Positions 1-7,725 of a stretch of DNA of 64,000 bases are shown piece after piece. This DNA is from Jatrophihabitans endophyticus (GTDB lineage: Bacteria; Actinomycetota; Actinomycetes; Mycobacteriales; Jatrophihabitantaceae): positions 806,001-870,000 of the forward strand of contig NZ_FQVU01000002.1 of assembly GCF_900129455.1 (NCBI RefSeq), written 5' to 3'. The position numbers were made by a program, and so were the translations under genes. How positions within the stretch are numbered: position 1 is the first letter of the stretch; each line of letters starts with the position of its first letter. The notes under the pieces are model-generated. The model worked only from the letters and a program-made list of their open reading frames with translations. It did not search any database and had not been told where the DNA came from.

Positions 1-492
1 TTTCACGCGCCGATGGTGCTTAGTCTTAAGCACGGAGCCAGCCTGATAGTAGAGTCGGGTCACGGGGAGTAAAGGAAACTGGGGGTCAATGCACGCTCTC
101 GAACGGGCGTGATGCAGGGATAGGTGACTTCTGACTTCTGGTGCTGCTGCGCTGGGAGAGAGGACGTCGCTGTGCCTGCTCCGTATCCGCAAGAGTCGTC
201 TTCGGCTTAATTGTGAGCCAGCATCCGATCTATATGCTTCTGGATTCGCTTGCAGTTCTGCTTGGCGCCTGCGCCTTGATGCGCAACCCCGATAAGTCGG
301 ACGATCCGGGTTGAGGCCCGACATCAATATGCTGCGGACGTTTCACCCGGCCACGGCCCGCTGTAGTCGTGGATGCACCACAAAGACGGGCATGACACGC
401 CGATAATAGATATCATGTCAAGCTGACGATCGAGTACCAGCAGGGTTGGCCGCGCATCATCCTTGTCGCGTGCTCAATTGCCGCGGTCACAC
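1..492. other. Gene-free stretch of atypical base composition
   Basis: No convincing reading frame, tRNA fragment or repeat was found. The G+C content looks near 55% by eye, against more than 70% in the core genes further right, and the stretch contains scattered AT-rich words. Together with the adjoining broken relaxase this suggests the edge of a decayed mobile element, but no integrase, attachment site or inverted repeat is visible. Confidence 0.5.
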
Positions 493-1620
493 CTAACGCT
501 GCTGACGCGAGCCGCCGCCCTGGCGCGGAGGCCGTTTGTAGGGTCCTGCGCCCTTCCCTCGGAGGCCGGTTTCATTCGCCGCCGAGCGCTGCGGCGGGGC
601 CGGCCGAAGTGGCGCGCCGCTGGTCGACAGGCCGGCGACGTCGGCCGCGCTGCGGGCAGAAGAGGGTGTCGATCGACCAGGGCCGCCGGCAGTCGTCGCC
701 GGACTCGGCGTCGCCGGTGGGACGGTGCTCAGCCGGTCGGCCGCGGCACGGGCGGCGGCGGCCTGGTGAGCGCGGTCCTGCGTGGCGCGCAGGTCGGCGA
801 CCGCCGAGGTGAGAGAGGCCAGTGCGATCGACAGTGCAGCAGCCTGGGCGGCGGGTGCTGGTTGCCGGCGGTGAGCAGAGTGACCATGCGGGCGGTGGCG
901 CGTAGCGCGGTGCCGGTGTCGGTGCGGCGTGGGGTGCGGAGGTCGACCTCGCGGCCGGCGCGGTCGAACGCGTCCGCCGCGTCGGTCAGGGCCCGCCGGC
1001 GTCGCCCTCGAGGCCGGCGGCTGCGGCAGCGAGCGTGTCGCTGGCCGCCCCCGCCGCGTCCGCGGCCGCGGCGGGATCGGTGGCAGCGTCGGCGTGGATG
1101 CGCTCCGCAGGCTCGCGCACGATCCTCTCAACTTCGCGCCACGCCTGCTCGGCGGCGGGCCCGTCGAGCCGCGGCCGCGCCGCGCGGCCGGACGCCGCGC
1201 GGGCGGTCTGCGTCACCGGCGGCGTCACTGGCTCGGCCGCCGGCGGCGGTACCGGTGCCGGCGCCGCCGGCCTGCCGCTCCGTCGTCTCGATCAGTCCCC
1301 AGCGGGCGTGCAGCTTCGGCCAGGACAGGTCGGGCGCGAGTTTGCCGCCGCCGAAGCGGACGGGCTCGCCAGCCGCGTTGGTCCAGTCGTTGAGGCTGAC
1401 GCTGTAGCCGGTGATCTGGTCCGGCTGCTGCGTGGACATCCGCGGCCAGACGGTCACGCCATCGCCGGCCAGCCGCGTCGTGAACTCGTCGAAGTCGTGG
1501 CTGGATGCGACGGCGGCCTGCACCTTGCGGCGCAGCTCGTCCCGCGGCGAGACGCGACGGCCGGCGCGCTCGGCGGTCCCGTGCTCCTTGACCCTGGCCG
1601 GGCGGGGGCGGTCTTGTCAT
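493..1620 (-). pseudogene. Relaxase / mobilisation nuclease C-terminal remnant, frame-disrupted
   Basis: Reading leftward, one frame (about 1618 to 1245) encodes a passage ending in VRFGGGKLAPDLSWPKLHARW, preceded by QITGYSVSLNDW. This form (DPDQVTGYAVAL ... FGGGKLAPDLTLPKLR) is typical of the C-terminal half of actinobacterial MobA-type relaxases. The coding sense then moves to a second frame (about 1245-988, GPAAEQAWREVERIV), a third (about 988-860, DRAGREVDLRTP) and a fourth (below 860, RATQDRAHQAAAARAAADRL), each resembling the expected next part of the same family. At least three frameshifts are therefore needed, and no N-terminal HUH nuclease domain is seen upstream. I infer a dead remnant of an integrative or mobilisable element. 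The outer limits are approximate. Confidence 0.6.
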
Positions 1621-2085
1621 GCTGCTCGGCAGTCGAGCGCCGCCCTAACTTGTCCCCGAACCGCTCGGCCGGCTGCCTGAGCCGCGCGTAGTCGCCCCAC
1701 GCGCGCGCCAACCACTCGCCCTCGCGGGGCGACGACGCGGTGTTCCATCGCCGCAGCGCACGCCCCTGCACCGCTCGTCATCGGACGCCGTCCGGTCCTG
1801 CGTCGTTGCGCAGACCAACTCGGCCGTAACCCGGAGCGGCGCGGGCGCTGCGCGATCACGCCCACCTACTCCCGTCGACGCCACTGCCCGACCCTGGTCG
1901 CGAGGTTGGCTAGGTCCTCGAACAGCGCCGAATTCGGGACCATTGGCCGCTGCCGCAGTCCCGTACCGCGCCCACACTGGCGGCCAGTCGGGTTGGTCGG
2001 GGGACGGCTCGGCGAGGCGGTGGATGCGTGCGGCAGGAGGACACGCATCCGCCGTCCCACGTGGTGGGTGGGTAGACCGGTACCC
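1621..2085. other. No supported gene
   Basis: This stretch between the relaxase remnant and the DUF1810 gene holds only incoherent overlapping frames. It may contain further decayed mobile-element sequence. No tRNA, terminator or clear promoter was recognised. Confidence 0.4.
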
Positions 2086-2529
2086 GTGAGCGAGCACGAC
2101 GATCCCCACCGGTTGGAGCGTTTCGTCGATGCGCAGGACGATGCGACGTACGCGCAGGTCCTCGTCGAGCTGCGGGCCGGGCGCAAGCGCAGCCACTGGA
2201 TGTGGTTCGTCTTCCCCCAGCTCGCCGGCCTCGGCCGGAGCCCGACCGCGCAGCACTTCGCGATCGCGTCGCTGGACGAGGCGCGTGCCTACATCGCACA
2301 CCCGCTGCTCGGTCCCCGGCTCGCGGAGTGCGCGCAGCTGGTGGCGGCGTCCGCCACGAGCGATGCGCAGACCTTCTTCGGCGGCATCGACGCGGTGAAG
2401 CTGCGGTCGTCGATGACCCTGTTCGACCTGGTCGCCGACGCGGCGGTGTTCGGCGATGTGCTCGCCCGCTACTTCCACGGGGAACGGGACCCGCAGACGC
2501 TGCGCCTCGCGGGCGCCGACCCCACCTAG
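2086..2529 (+). CDS. DUF1810 family protein
   Basis: Protein of 147 residues. The family has no firmly established biochemical role. The diagnostic block RKRSHWMWFVFPQLAGLGRS lies near residues 30-50, followed by IASLDEARAYIAHPLLGPRL and the terminal YFHGERDPQTL, covering the whole domain. A GTG at 2086 is chosen because family members begin shortly before the DRFVDAQ-like segment; the frame is open further upstream to 1906 but that part has no protein character. It sits alone, convergent with the DUF1992 gene, just beyond the decayed mobile-element DNA. Confidence 0.8.
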   Translation: MSEHDDPHRLERFVDAQDDATYAQVLVELRAGRKRSHWMWFVFPQLAGLGRSPTAQHFAIASLDEARAYIAHPLLGPRLAECAQLVAASATSDAQTFFGGIDAVKLRSSMTLFDLVADAAVFGDVLARYFHGERDPQTLRLAGADPT

Positions 2530-2540
2530 AGCCGCGGTGG

Positions 2541-3053
2541 TCAGCCGGCGGTGGGCCGGCGACGCCACCACCGACGTGGCGGGTCGGCCGGTCGCGGGGC
2601 CACGGCTGCCGCGGCGGCCGCCGCCTCGCGACGGCGGGCCAGGATCTCGTCACGATCCTGGCGCCAGCGGGCGATCACGTCCTCGACGTCCACCCGCTTG
2701 ACCCGGAACGGCGGCCCCACCTGGGGCGCCGCCCACGCCTTGTCGATCCGGGTGTTGAGGTCGGCGACGACCGCCCGTGCCGTCGACTCGCTGCGCTCGG
2801 CCAGCAGCCGGACCGGGAGGTCCTCCACCTCCTTGGCGATCGCGAGCGCGGGGGGCAGCAGACCGCTGATATCCGCGTTCTCCCGCCGCAGGTAGTTCGC
2901 GACCCAGTCGAGCTCGTGGCGGGCACGGTCGAGATCGGGCAGCGGCTTGCCGGCGCCGGCCAGGTTGTCGAACGCGCCCGACGCCTCGGCGGCGCGAATC
3001 TGCTGCTCCACCCAGCCGGGGAACGAGAGGTGGGCAGGCTTGCGACCCGTCAC
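2541..3053 (-). CDS. DUF1992 (DnaJC28-like conserved region) protein
   Basis: Protein of 170 residues starting at GTG. The DUF1992 core is clear: VEQQIRAAEASGAFDNLAGAGKPLPD near residues 15-41 (the motif AxxxGxFdnLpGxGKPL), then LDWVANYLRRENA. This region is also found in the eukaryotic protein DNAJC28; its bacterial role is unknown. The C-terminus is rich in Ala, Arg and Trp and looks disordered. It starts 12 nt after the end of the upstream membrane-protein gene on the same strand, so co-transcription is likely. Confidence 0.75.
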   Translation of the reverse strand: MTGRKPAHLSFPGWVEQQIRAAEASGAFDNLAGAGKPLPDLDRARHELDWVANYLRRENADISGLLPPALAIAKEVEDLPVRLLAERSESTARAVVADLNTRIDKAWAAPQVGPPFRVKRVDVEDVIARWRQDRDEILARRREAAAAAAAVAPRPADPPRRWWRRRPTAG

Positions 3054-3065
3054 GGCGCCGCCGGC

Positions 3066-4091
3066 TCAGCCGTTCGGGCGGTCCCGGTAGGGATCCTGCT
3101 CGATCGGCCGGCCGGTGTTCGGGTCGACGGCCGGCTGCGCCTGCGCATTCGGGTCCGCGGAGTGGTGTCCGGAATAGGCCGACGAACCGGCGGCGTCGCG
3201 AGGCGGGTAGCCCTGCGACGGCTGCTGCCCGTACCCGTGCTCGCGCGCCTGCCCGGGCGGCGGGTAGTCCTGGCCGCGCCCGGCGTCGCCGTCGCGGACG
3301 TCGTCACGGCGGTCGTCACGGACGTCCTCGCGACGGTCGTCGCGGCCGTCGTGGTCGCGGTCGTGATTGCGGTGCAGCAGGCCGTGCCGGTGACCGTCGT
3401 CGTCGCGGTCGTCCCGGCGGTCGTCGTCACGGAGCCGGCGGTCGTCGTCGTCACGGAGCCGGCGGTCGTCCTCGTCGCGGAGCCGACGGTCGTCCTCGTC
3501 GCGGCGGCGGCGTTCCTCGGCCTCGAGCGCGGCGCGGCGCTCGCCCTCGACGCGGGCGGCCTCGGCCTCGGCCTCGGCCCGCCGCTCGGCGGCGCGGACG
3601 TCGCGCACGCTGTGGGTGGAGAGCCGGCCAAGCGCGACGGCGGCGACGAAGATGACGGCGGCGCCGATGGCCCAGAAGTACAGCAGACCCTGGACGTCGG
3701 CCTTGAGGCTCGTGGGGTCGGCGTCCGGCGAACCGATGGCCACGCCGATGTGCTGTGCCAGCGCGGGAACCACGACGAGCCACGCGCCCGCGACGACGCC
3801 GAGCCACGCCGCGAACAGCGTCAGGGCGCGGCTGGCGCTGAGCAGCAGGATCAACCCGGCGAAGACTGCGACGGCGCCGGGCAGGAGCTCGTACAGGCCG
3901 CGACCCGACGTCCAATGGAACGAATCGTCGGGACTCGGATTGAATCCGAAGTTGAACCACGGCCCGATGAAGGGGATGAGCGCTGCCCACGCGCCCAGGA
4001 TGATGAGCAGGATGCCGCTGAGGGCGCCGCGGCTGCGCGCGACGCGGCGTCGGCCGGCCTTGAGGTTGATGTCGTTCTCGGCAGCAGTCAT
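3066..4091 (-). CDS. Membrane protein with long charged Arg/Asp repeat tail
   Basis: Protein of 341 residues, not assigned to a named family. About four hydrophobic helices lie between residues 22 and 160 (GILLIILGAWAALIPFIGPW; LPGAVAVFAGLILLL; LTLFAAWLGVVAGAWLVVV; LLYFWAIGAAVIFVAAVAL). Then comes an Ala/Glu/Arg-rich coiled-coil-like part (RAAERRAEAEAEAARVEGE), a run of near-identical DDRRLRDE units, an Asp/Arg/His-rich segment, and a Pro/Gln/Tyr-rich tail. The charged tail is probably cytoplasmic. The start is supported by GGGAGG 6 nt before the ATG. The charged part is written in short tandem DNA repeats, so its length may vary between strains. Confidence 0.7.
   Translation of the reverse strand: MTAAENDINLKAGRRRVARSRGALSGILLIILGAWAALIPFIGPWFNFGFNPSPDDSFHWTSGRGLYELLPGAVAVFAGLILLLSASRALTLFAAWLGVVAGAWLVVVPALAQHIGVAIGSPDADPTSLKADVQGLLYFWAIGAAVIFVAAVALGRLSTHSVRDVRAAERRAEAEAEAARVEGERRAALEAEERRRRDEDDRRLRDEDDRRLRDDDDRRLRDDDRRDDRDDDGHRHGLLHRNHDRDHDGRDDRREDVRDDRRDDVRDGDAGRGQDYPPPGQAREHGYGQQPSQGYPPRDAAGSSAYSGHHSADPNAQAQPAVDPNTGRPIEQDPYRDRPNG
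3285..3515. repeat. Short tandem repeats coding for Arg/Asp-rich tail
   Basis: Degenerate in-gene tandem repeats built on words such as cggtcgtc and acggagccggcggtcgtc. Between about 3421 and 3505 the unit is close to 24 bp and encodes DDRRLRDE; to the left it breaks into shorter units coding RDD/RRED. The pattern is typical of replication slippage within a disordered charged tail. Confidence 0.65.
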
Positions 4092-4158
4092 GGCGACCTC
4101 CCGTGTCGTCTTCCGTGCCTGTTTGCCCGGGACGACGCTGTGCGAAACCCGGATGAAC

Positions 4159-4998
4159 TCACCTGGTGTACGTCGTCACGTCCACGGCGACCGTGACCGT
4201 CGTCGGATCGGGCAGCGCACGGACCCGGGCGGCGAGCTCGTCGGGGGAGACGTGGGCGCCGGTCGGTCCCATGCCGACGAGGGCGGCGAGCTGGGCGTGG
4301 TCCAGCCGCAGCTCGTACCGCACGTGGTCGGCGGCGGCGCTGGCGAAGCGGGCGAACGTGCTCGCCTGCCGCTGTTGCTTGTGCGGGTCGACGCGGAGCA
4401 TGCCGAGTGGTGCGACCACCTCGTGCAGATGCGCGGCGGTCGGAGCGGCGACGACCGTCCGGCCGGCCGCGGCCAGCACCCGGTCGAGCTCGGCGGCGTT
4501 GCGCGGCCCGAAGACCGAGAGCACCCGCGAGACCGACGCGTCGGCCAGCGGCAGCCTGCCCCACGCGTCCGCGCCGATCGCCGCGGCCCGGGGGTGGGCC
4601 CGTGCCGCCCGTCGCAGCGCCGGGCCCGAGGCGTCGAGGCACACCCCGGACGACGCCGGGTCCCGTGCCAGCACGGCGGCGAGGTAGTGCCCCGTCCCGC
4701 CGGCGAGGTCGAGCACCAGACCGTCCGCCGGCGACGCGGCAGCCACCACCGCGGCGGTGACGCCGTCGAGCAGGCCCGCGGCGAGGACGGCGCTGCGGGC
4801 CGCGACCATCGCGGCGGAGTCGCCGGTGGCGACGCCCCTGCCGGAGAGCAGGTTGACGTAGCCCTGCCGGGCCACGTCGTACGAGTGCCCCGTGACGCAG
4901 CGCAGCCGGGGCCCGTCGCGGTGCAGGGAGCCGTCGCACAGCGGGCAGCGCAGGGCGGGCAGGACGCGGTCCAGCGCCGGGGGCTGCGCCACAGTCAC
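4159..4998 (-). CDS. RlmA-type 23S rRNA (guanine-N1)-methyltransferase
   Basis: Protein of 279 residues. The N-terminal zinc-binding block LRCPLCDGSLHRDGPRLRCVTGHSYDVARQGYVNLL (about residues 16-50) has the Cys/Cys/Cys/His arrangement of RlmA(I)/RlmA(II)/TlrB enzymes, which methylate G745 or G748 of 23S rRNA. The SAM-binding motif is VLDLAGGTGHYLAAVL near residue 94. Whether it is RlmA(I) or the macrolide-linked RlmA(II) type cannot be decided by eye. The GTG start lies 6 nt after a TAGGCT hexamer (5005-5010, minus strand), so the message is probably leaderless. Confidence 0.8.
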   Translation of the reverse strand: MTVAQPPALDRVLPALRCPLCDGSLHRDGPRLRCVTGHSYDVARQGYVNLLSGRGVATGDSAAMVAARSAVLAAGLLDGVTAAVVAAASPADGLVLDLAGGTGHYLAAVLARDPASSGVCLDASGPALRRAARAHPRAAAIGADAWGRLPLADASVSRVLSVFGPRNAAELDRVLAAAGRTVVAAPTAAHLHEVVAPLGMLRVDPHKQQRQASTFARFASAAADHVRYELRLDHAQLAALVGMGPTGAHVSPDELAARVRALPDPTTVTVAVDVTTYTR

Positions 4999-5020
4999 CC
5001 GGCGAGCCTAGGGCGGCGCC

Positions 5021-6031
5021 CTACTCGGGGTCGGCGACGGCCTGCTGACCACCCACGACGAGCGCGGCGTCGTCGGGAACGGTCCGCTTGACCACCGCGA
5101 GGGCGATCGGCCCGAGCTCGTAGTGGTGGACGGCGGTGCCGAGGAAGCCGATGCCCCGGCCCTGGTACTCGACCGGGGTCCCGGCCGGCGGCAGCTCGTC
5201 GGACTCGCCCGCGAGATGGAGCAGCACCAGCCGGCGCGGCGGCCGGCCGAGGTTGTGCACGCGCGCGACGGTCTCCTGGCCGCGGTAGCAGCCCTTCTGC
5301 AGGTGCACGGCGCGACCGATCCAGCCGACCTCGTGCGGGATCGTGCGGTGGTCGGTCTCGGCGCCGGCCCGGGGGTGGCGGCCGGCGACCCGCAGCGCCT
5401 CGAACGCCCACAGTCCGGCGGGTGCGGCGCCGGCGGCCACCAGCGCGTCGAACACCGCCGTGCGGCGCGCGCGGGGGACGAGCAGGTCGGCGGCGTCATC
5501 GGTCGGCCACGACATCCGGCGGACGAACCCACCGCCGTCCAGCGCGATCGCGCGGCCGGCGGTCTCGGGGACCGGGAAGCCCGCCGCCGCGAGGAGTGCG
5601 GCGGTCGCCGGTCCGACGACGGACAGCACCGCCCAGTCCGCGGAGACGTCCGCGGGCTCGACCCGCTTCATGAAGACCATCTTCGTCAGGTACTCGAGCG
5701 AGGCGACGCCGTCGCCCGGCTCGGTGTCGAGCCAGACCGTGCCGCCGAGCTCGGTGACCTGCCAGTGCTGCTCCACGTGGCCGTGCGGCGAGAGCACCAG
5801 CGCCTCGGTGGCGTCGCCGTCGCGCAGGTCCGAGACGTGCTGCGAGCAGATGGAGTGCAGCCAACCCAGCCGATCGGTCCCGGGGACGACGAGGACGTCA
5901 CGGTTGCTGCGGTCGACCACGGCGACGGTGGTGTCGGCGCGGCGCTGCTCGCGCAGGGGGTCGCCGTAGTGCCAGGAGACGTCGGCGTCGCGGCCGGTGG
6001 CGGGGACGGCGGTGGTGCTCGTGTCGGTCAT
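5021..6031 (-). CDS. YgfZ/GcvT-like folate-binding protein
   Basis: Protein of 336 residues. The signature KGCYRGQETVARV near residue 250 identifies the YgfZ branch of the GcvT superfamily. YgfZ proteins bind tetrahydrofolate and help in assembly or repair of Fe-S clusters. The N-terminal GcvT-like part (RSNRDVLVVPGTDRLGWLHSICSQHV) and the C-terminal barrel are complete. The ATG at 6031 gives the family-typical beginning. The gene follows the Fur-family gene by 8 nt on the same strand, suggesting one transcript. In M. tuberculosis the likely counterpart (Rv0811c) is next to the aminotransferase gene, as here. Confidence 0.85.
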   Translation of the reverse strand: MTDTSTTAVPATGRDADVSWHYGDPLREQRRADTTVAVVDRSNRDVLVVPGTDRLGWLHSICSQHVSDLRDGDATEALVLSPHGHVEQHWQVTELGGTVWLDTEPGDGVASLEYLTKMVFMKRVEPADVSADWAVLSVVGPATAALLAAAGFPVPETAGRAIALDGGGFVRRMSWPTDDAADLLVPRARRTAVFDALVAAGAAPAGLWAFEALRVAGRHPRAGAETDHRTIPHEVGWIGRAVHLQKGCYRGQETVARVHNLGRPPRRLVLLHLAGESDELPPAGTPVEYQGRGIGFLGTAVHHYELGPIALAVVKRTVPDDAALVVGGQQAVADPE

Positions 6032-6039
6032 CGTGGGTG

Positions 6040-6516
6040 TCAGCGTCCGATCGCGCTCGATTGTTCCGTCGTCGGCGGCGGCGGTGTGGCGGTGCAGTCG
6101 CGGCACCGGCCGAAGACGGTGAAGTGCGAGCGGTCCAGGACGAAGCCGTTGCGGCGGCGCAGCTGGTCGGCCAGGTCGTCCACCAGCCCGGGAGCGGCGT
6201 CCACGACCGCCCCGCAGGTGTGGCAGACGATGTGGACGTGGTCGTCCTCGGCGGGCCGGTACGACGGCGCGCCGTGCGTCAGGTGCGCGTGGCGCACGAA
6301 GCCGAGCTCCTCGAGCAGCTCGAGGGTGCGGTAGACCGTCACGGGGTCGACGCCGTCGACGGTGTCGGCGAGCTGCTCGGGGGTGGCGTGGCCGAGCCGG
6401 CGCACCGCGGCGAGCACCTGCTCGCGCTGCGGCGTCATCCGCAGTCCCCTGGCGCGCAGCGTCGCGGCGAGATCGGAGGTGTCGATCTCGGGCCGCGGGC
6501 CGGACGGACGGGGCAC
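6040..6516 (-). CDS. Fur-family metalloregulator
   Basis: Protein of 158 residues. The winged-helix part contains RMTPQREQVLAAVRRLGHATPEQLADTV and DPVTVYRTLELLEELGFV, the Fur DNA-binding helix. The metal sites show HVHIVCHTCGAVVD and CRDC, two CxxC pairs forming a structural zinc site. The family covers iron (Fur), zinc (Zur) and peroxide (PerR) sensors; the subtype is not clear from sequence. The start is 6 nt from a TAGGAT hexamer (6523-6528, minus), pointing to a leaderless message. It is divergent from the pabC-like gene with only 26 nt between, so their promoters overlap. Confidence 0.85.
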   Translation of the reverse strand: MPRPSGPRPEIDTSDLAATLRARGLRMTPQREQVLAAVRRLGHATPEQLADTVDGVDPVTVYRTLELLEELGFVRHAHLTHGAPSYRPAEDDHVHIVCHTCGAVVDAAPGLVDDLADQLRRRNGFVLDRSHFTVFGRCRDCTATPPPPTTEQSSAIGR

Positions 6517-6542
6517 GGCTCCATCCTAGGTAGCCTGACCGC

Positions 6543-7418
6543 GTGTCGGCAGACCCTGCGCCCGCCCCCGTCCTCGCCGTCCTCGGCCGTGGTGTCGTCG
6601 CCGCCGACGCCCCCGTCGTGCGCGCCGACGACGACGGGCTCGTCCGTGGTGACGGCTGCTTCGAGGGCTGCCGCGTACGCGTCGCCGCCGACGGCGGCCG
6701 GGCCGTCGACAAGCTCGATGCGCACGTCGCCCGCTTCGCGCGCTCGGCCGCCGCCCTCGAGATCGACTTCGACGAGCCGGCGTGGCGCGACCTCGTCGCC
6801 ACCGCGGTGGCCGCGTGGCCGGGGACGGGGGAGGCGGCGCTCAAGCTCGTCCTCACCCGCGGCGTGGACGGCCGTCCCACCGGCTTCGCGCGCGTCAGCG
6901 CGATGGCGGCCGAGAGCCTGCGCCAGCGCCGTGACGGGCTGCGCGTCGTCACCCTGGCACGCGGCTTGGCCGCGGACGCGTTCGAGGCCTCGCCCTGGCT
7001 GCTCGGCGGCGTGAAGACGCTGTCCTACGCGGTGAACATGGCCGCCCACCGCGAGGCCGTGCGGCGCGGCGCCGACGACGTCGTCTTCGTCAGCGGGGAC
7101 GGTGCGGTGCTCGAGGCGCCCACCGCGTCGGTCGTGTGGGCGCTCGGACGGACGCTGCACACCACCCCGCTCGGGCCCACCGGCATCCTCGCCGGCACCA
7201 CGCAGCAGCTGCTCTTCGAGCGCGCGTCGGCGGCGGGGTGGCGCACCTCGTACACCCTCGCCGGCGTCGACGACCTGCACGCGGCGGACGCGGTTTGGCT
7301 CGTCAGCAGCGTGCGGGGCCCGGTGGACGTCGTCGACCTCGACGGCAAGTCACGGGAACGGCAGCCGGCGCTGGACGGCGAGATCCGGCAGCTGTGCGGC
7401 TTTCCCCCCGGCGCCTGA
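6543..7418 (+). CDS. pabC: Aminotransferase class IV / 4-amino-4-deoxychorismate lyase-like
   Basis: Protein of 291 residues of the fold-type IV PLP enzymes. Lys158 in GGVKTLSYAVNMAA is the expected Schiff-base lysine and Glu191 in GAVLEAPTASV the cofactor-contacting glutamate. PabC makes 4-aminobenzoate for folate; branched-chain and D-amino-acid aminotransferases share the fold, so the substrate is inferred from length and from the neighbouring folate-binding YgfZ gene. The GTG start follows TAGCCT (6531-6536) by 6 nt, consistent with leaderless expression. M. tuberculosis has a related gene (Rv0812) in the same context. Confidence 0.75.
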   Translation: MSADPAPAPVLAVLGRGVVAADAPVVRADDDGLVRGDGCFEGCRVRVAADGGRAVDKLDAHVARFARSAAALEIDFDEPAWRDLVATAVAAWPGTGEAALKLVLTRGVDGRPTGFARVSAMAAESLRQRRDGLRVVTLARGLAADAFEASPWLLGGVKTLSYAVNMAAHREAVRRGADDVVFVSGDGAVLEAPTASVVWALGRTLHTTPLGPTGILAGTTQQLLFERASAAGWRTSYTLAGVDDLHAADAVWLVSSVRGPVDVVDLDGKSRERQPALDGEIRQLCGFPPGA

Positions 7419-7520
7419 GCCGTCCCGGAACCGGCCGCGCTGCGCGTCGCGAAACGGCGTTGCCGCCTCGTCCGTCCCGGTCGTACCGTGGACGTACACG
7501 AGGAAGGAGGTGGTCCGGAG

Positions 7521-7559
7521 TTGAAGACTTTCAGGACACGTGAGGTGGCGGTCCGCTAA
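7521..7559 (+). CDS. Candidate 12-codon ORF with very strong ribosome binding site
   Basis: A TTG codon opens LKTFRTREVAVR (first residue would be Met) ending in TAA. It is preceded by GGAAGGAGG (7502-7510), close to a perfect anti-Shine-Dalgarno match at 10 nt spacing, and by a TACCGT hexamer near 7485 that could be a -10 box. In this window, where most starts are leaderless or have weak ribosome sites, this is conspicuous. It could be a leader peptide, a small protein, or only a ribosome-loading element for the structured RNA downstream. I do not recognise it. Confidence 0.35.
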   Translation: MKTFRTREVAVR

Positions 7560-7641
7560 CCGCTGCACGACCAACGGACCAGCGTGGGCACTGCCCCCTG
7601 CCGCGTGTGCGGCGGCGAGCACTACCCGGATCGCTACCCGG

Positions 7642-7699
7642 CCCCCGAGTCGTCGGCCCGTCCAGCCGACCCGGTCATCCGACCGGCCCGACTCGGGGG
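7642..7699. terminator. Compound hairpin between convergent genes
   Basis: Outer arms CCCCCGAGTCG (7642-7652) and CGACTCGGGGG (7689-7699) pair perfectly over 11 bp. Inside the loop, CCGGTC (7671-7676) can pair with GACCGG (7681-7686). It lies between the pabC-like gene and the convergent AurF-like gene, so a two-way terminator is the simplest reading. No T-run follows, as is usual in actinobacteria. The remaining 7419-7725 gap holds only the 12-codon ORF and a weak frame from 7584 containing CRVCGGEHYPDRYPAP. Confidence 0.5.
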
Positions 7700-7725
7700 T
7701 CGTTCATGCCTGCGGCCCGGCGCCC

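Noticed and set aside
2202-4196. A 664-codon plus-strand frame
   Set aside because: It is antisense to the DUF1992 and membrane-protein genes, and its valine-rich part is the complement of the DDRRLRDE repeats.
5021-6952. A longer YgfZ protein of 643 residues
   Set aside because: The extra N-terminal half runs through fur and antisense to pabC and has no domain character; family proteins start near 6031.
7350-7622. A 90-codon minus-strand frame between pabC and the AurF-like gene
   Set aside because: It begins antisense inside pabC and has no recognisable domain or ribosome site. The plus-strand 12-codon ORF with its strong ribosome site covers the same bases and is the better candidate.
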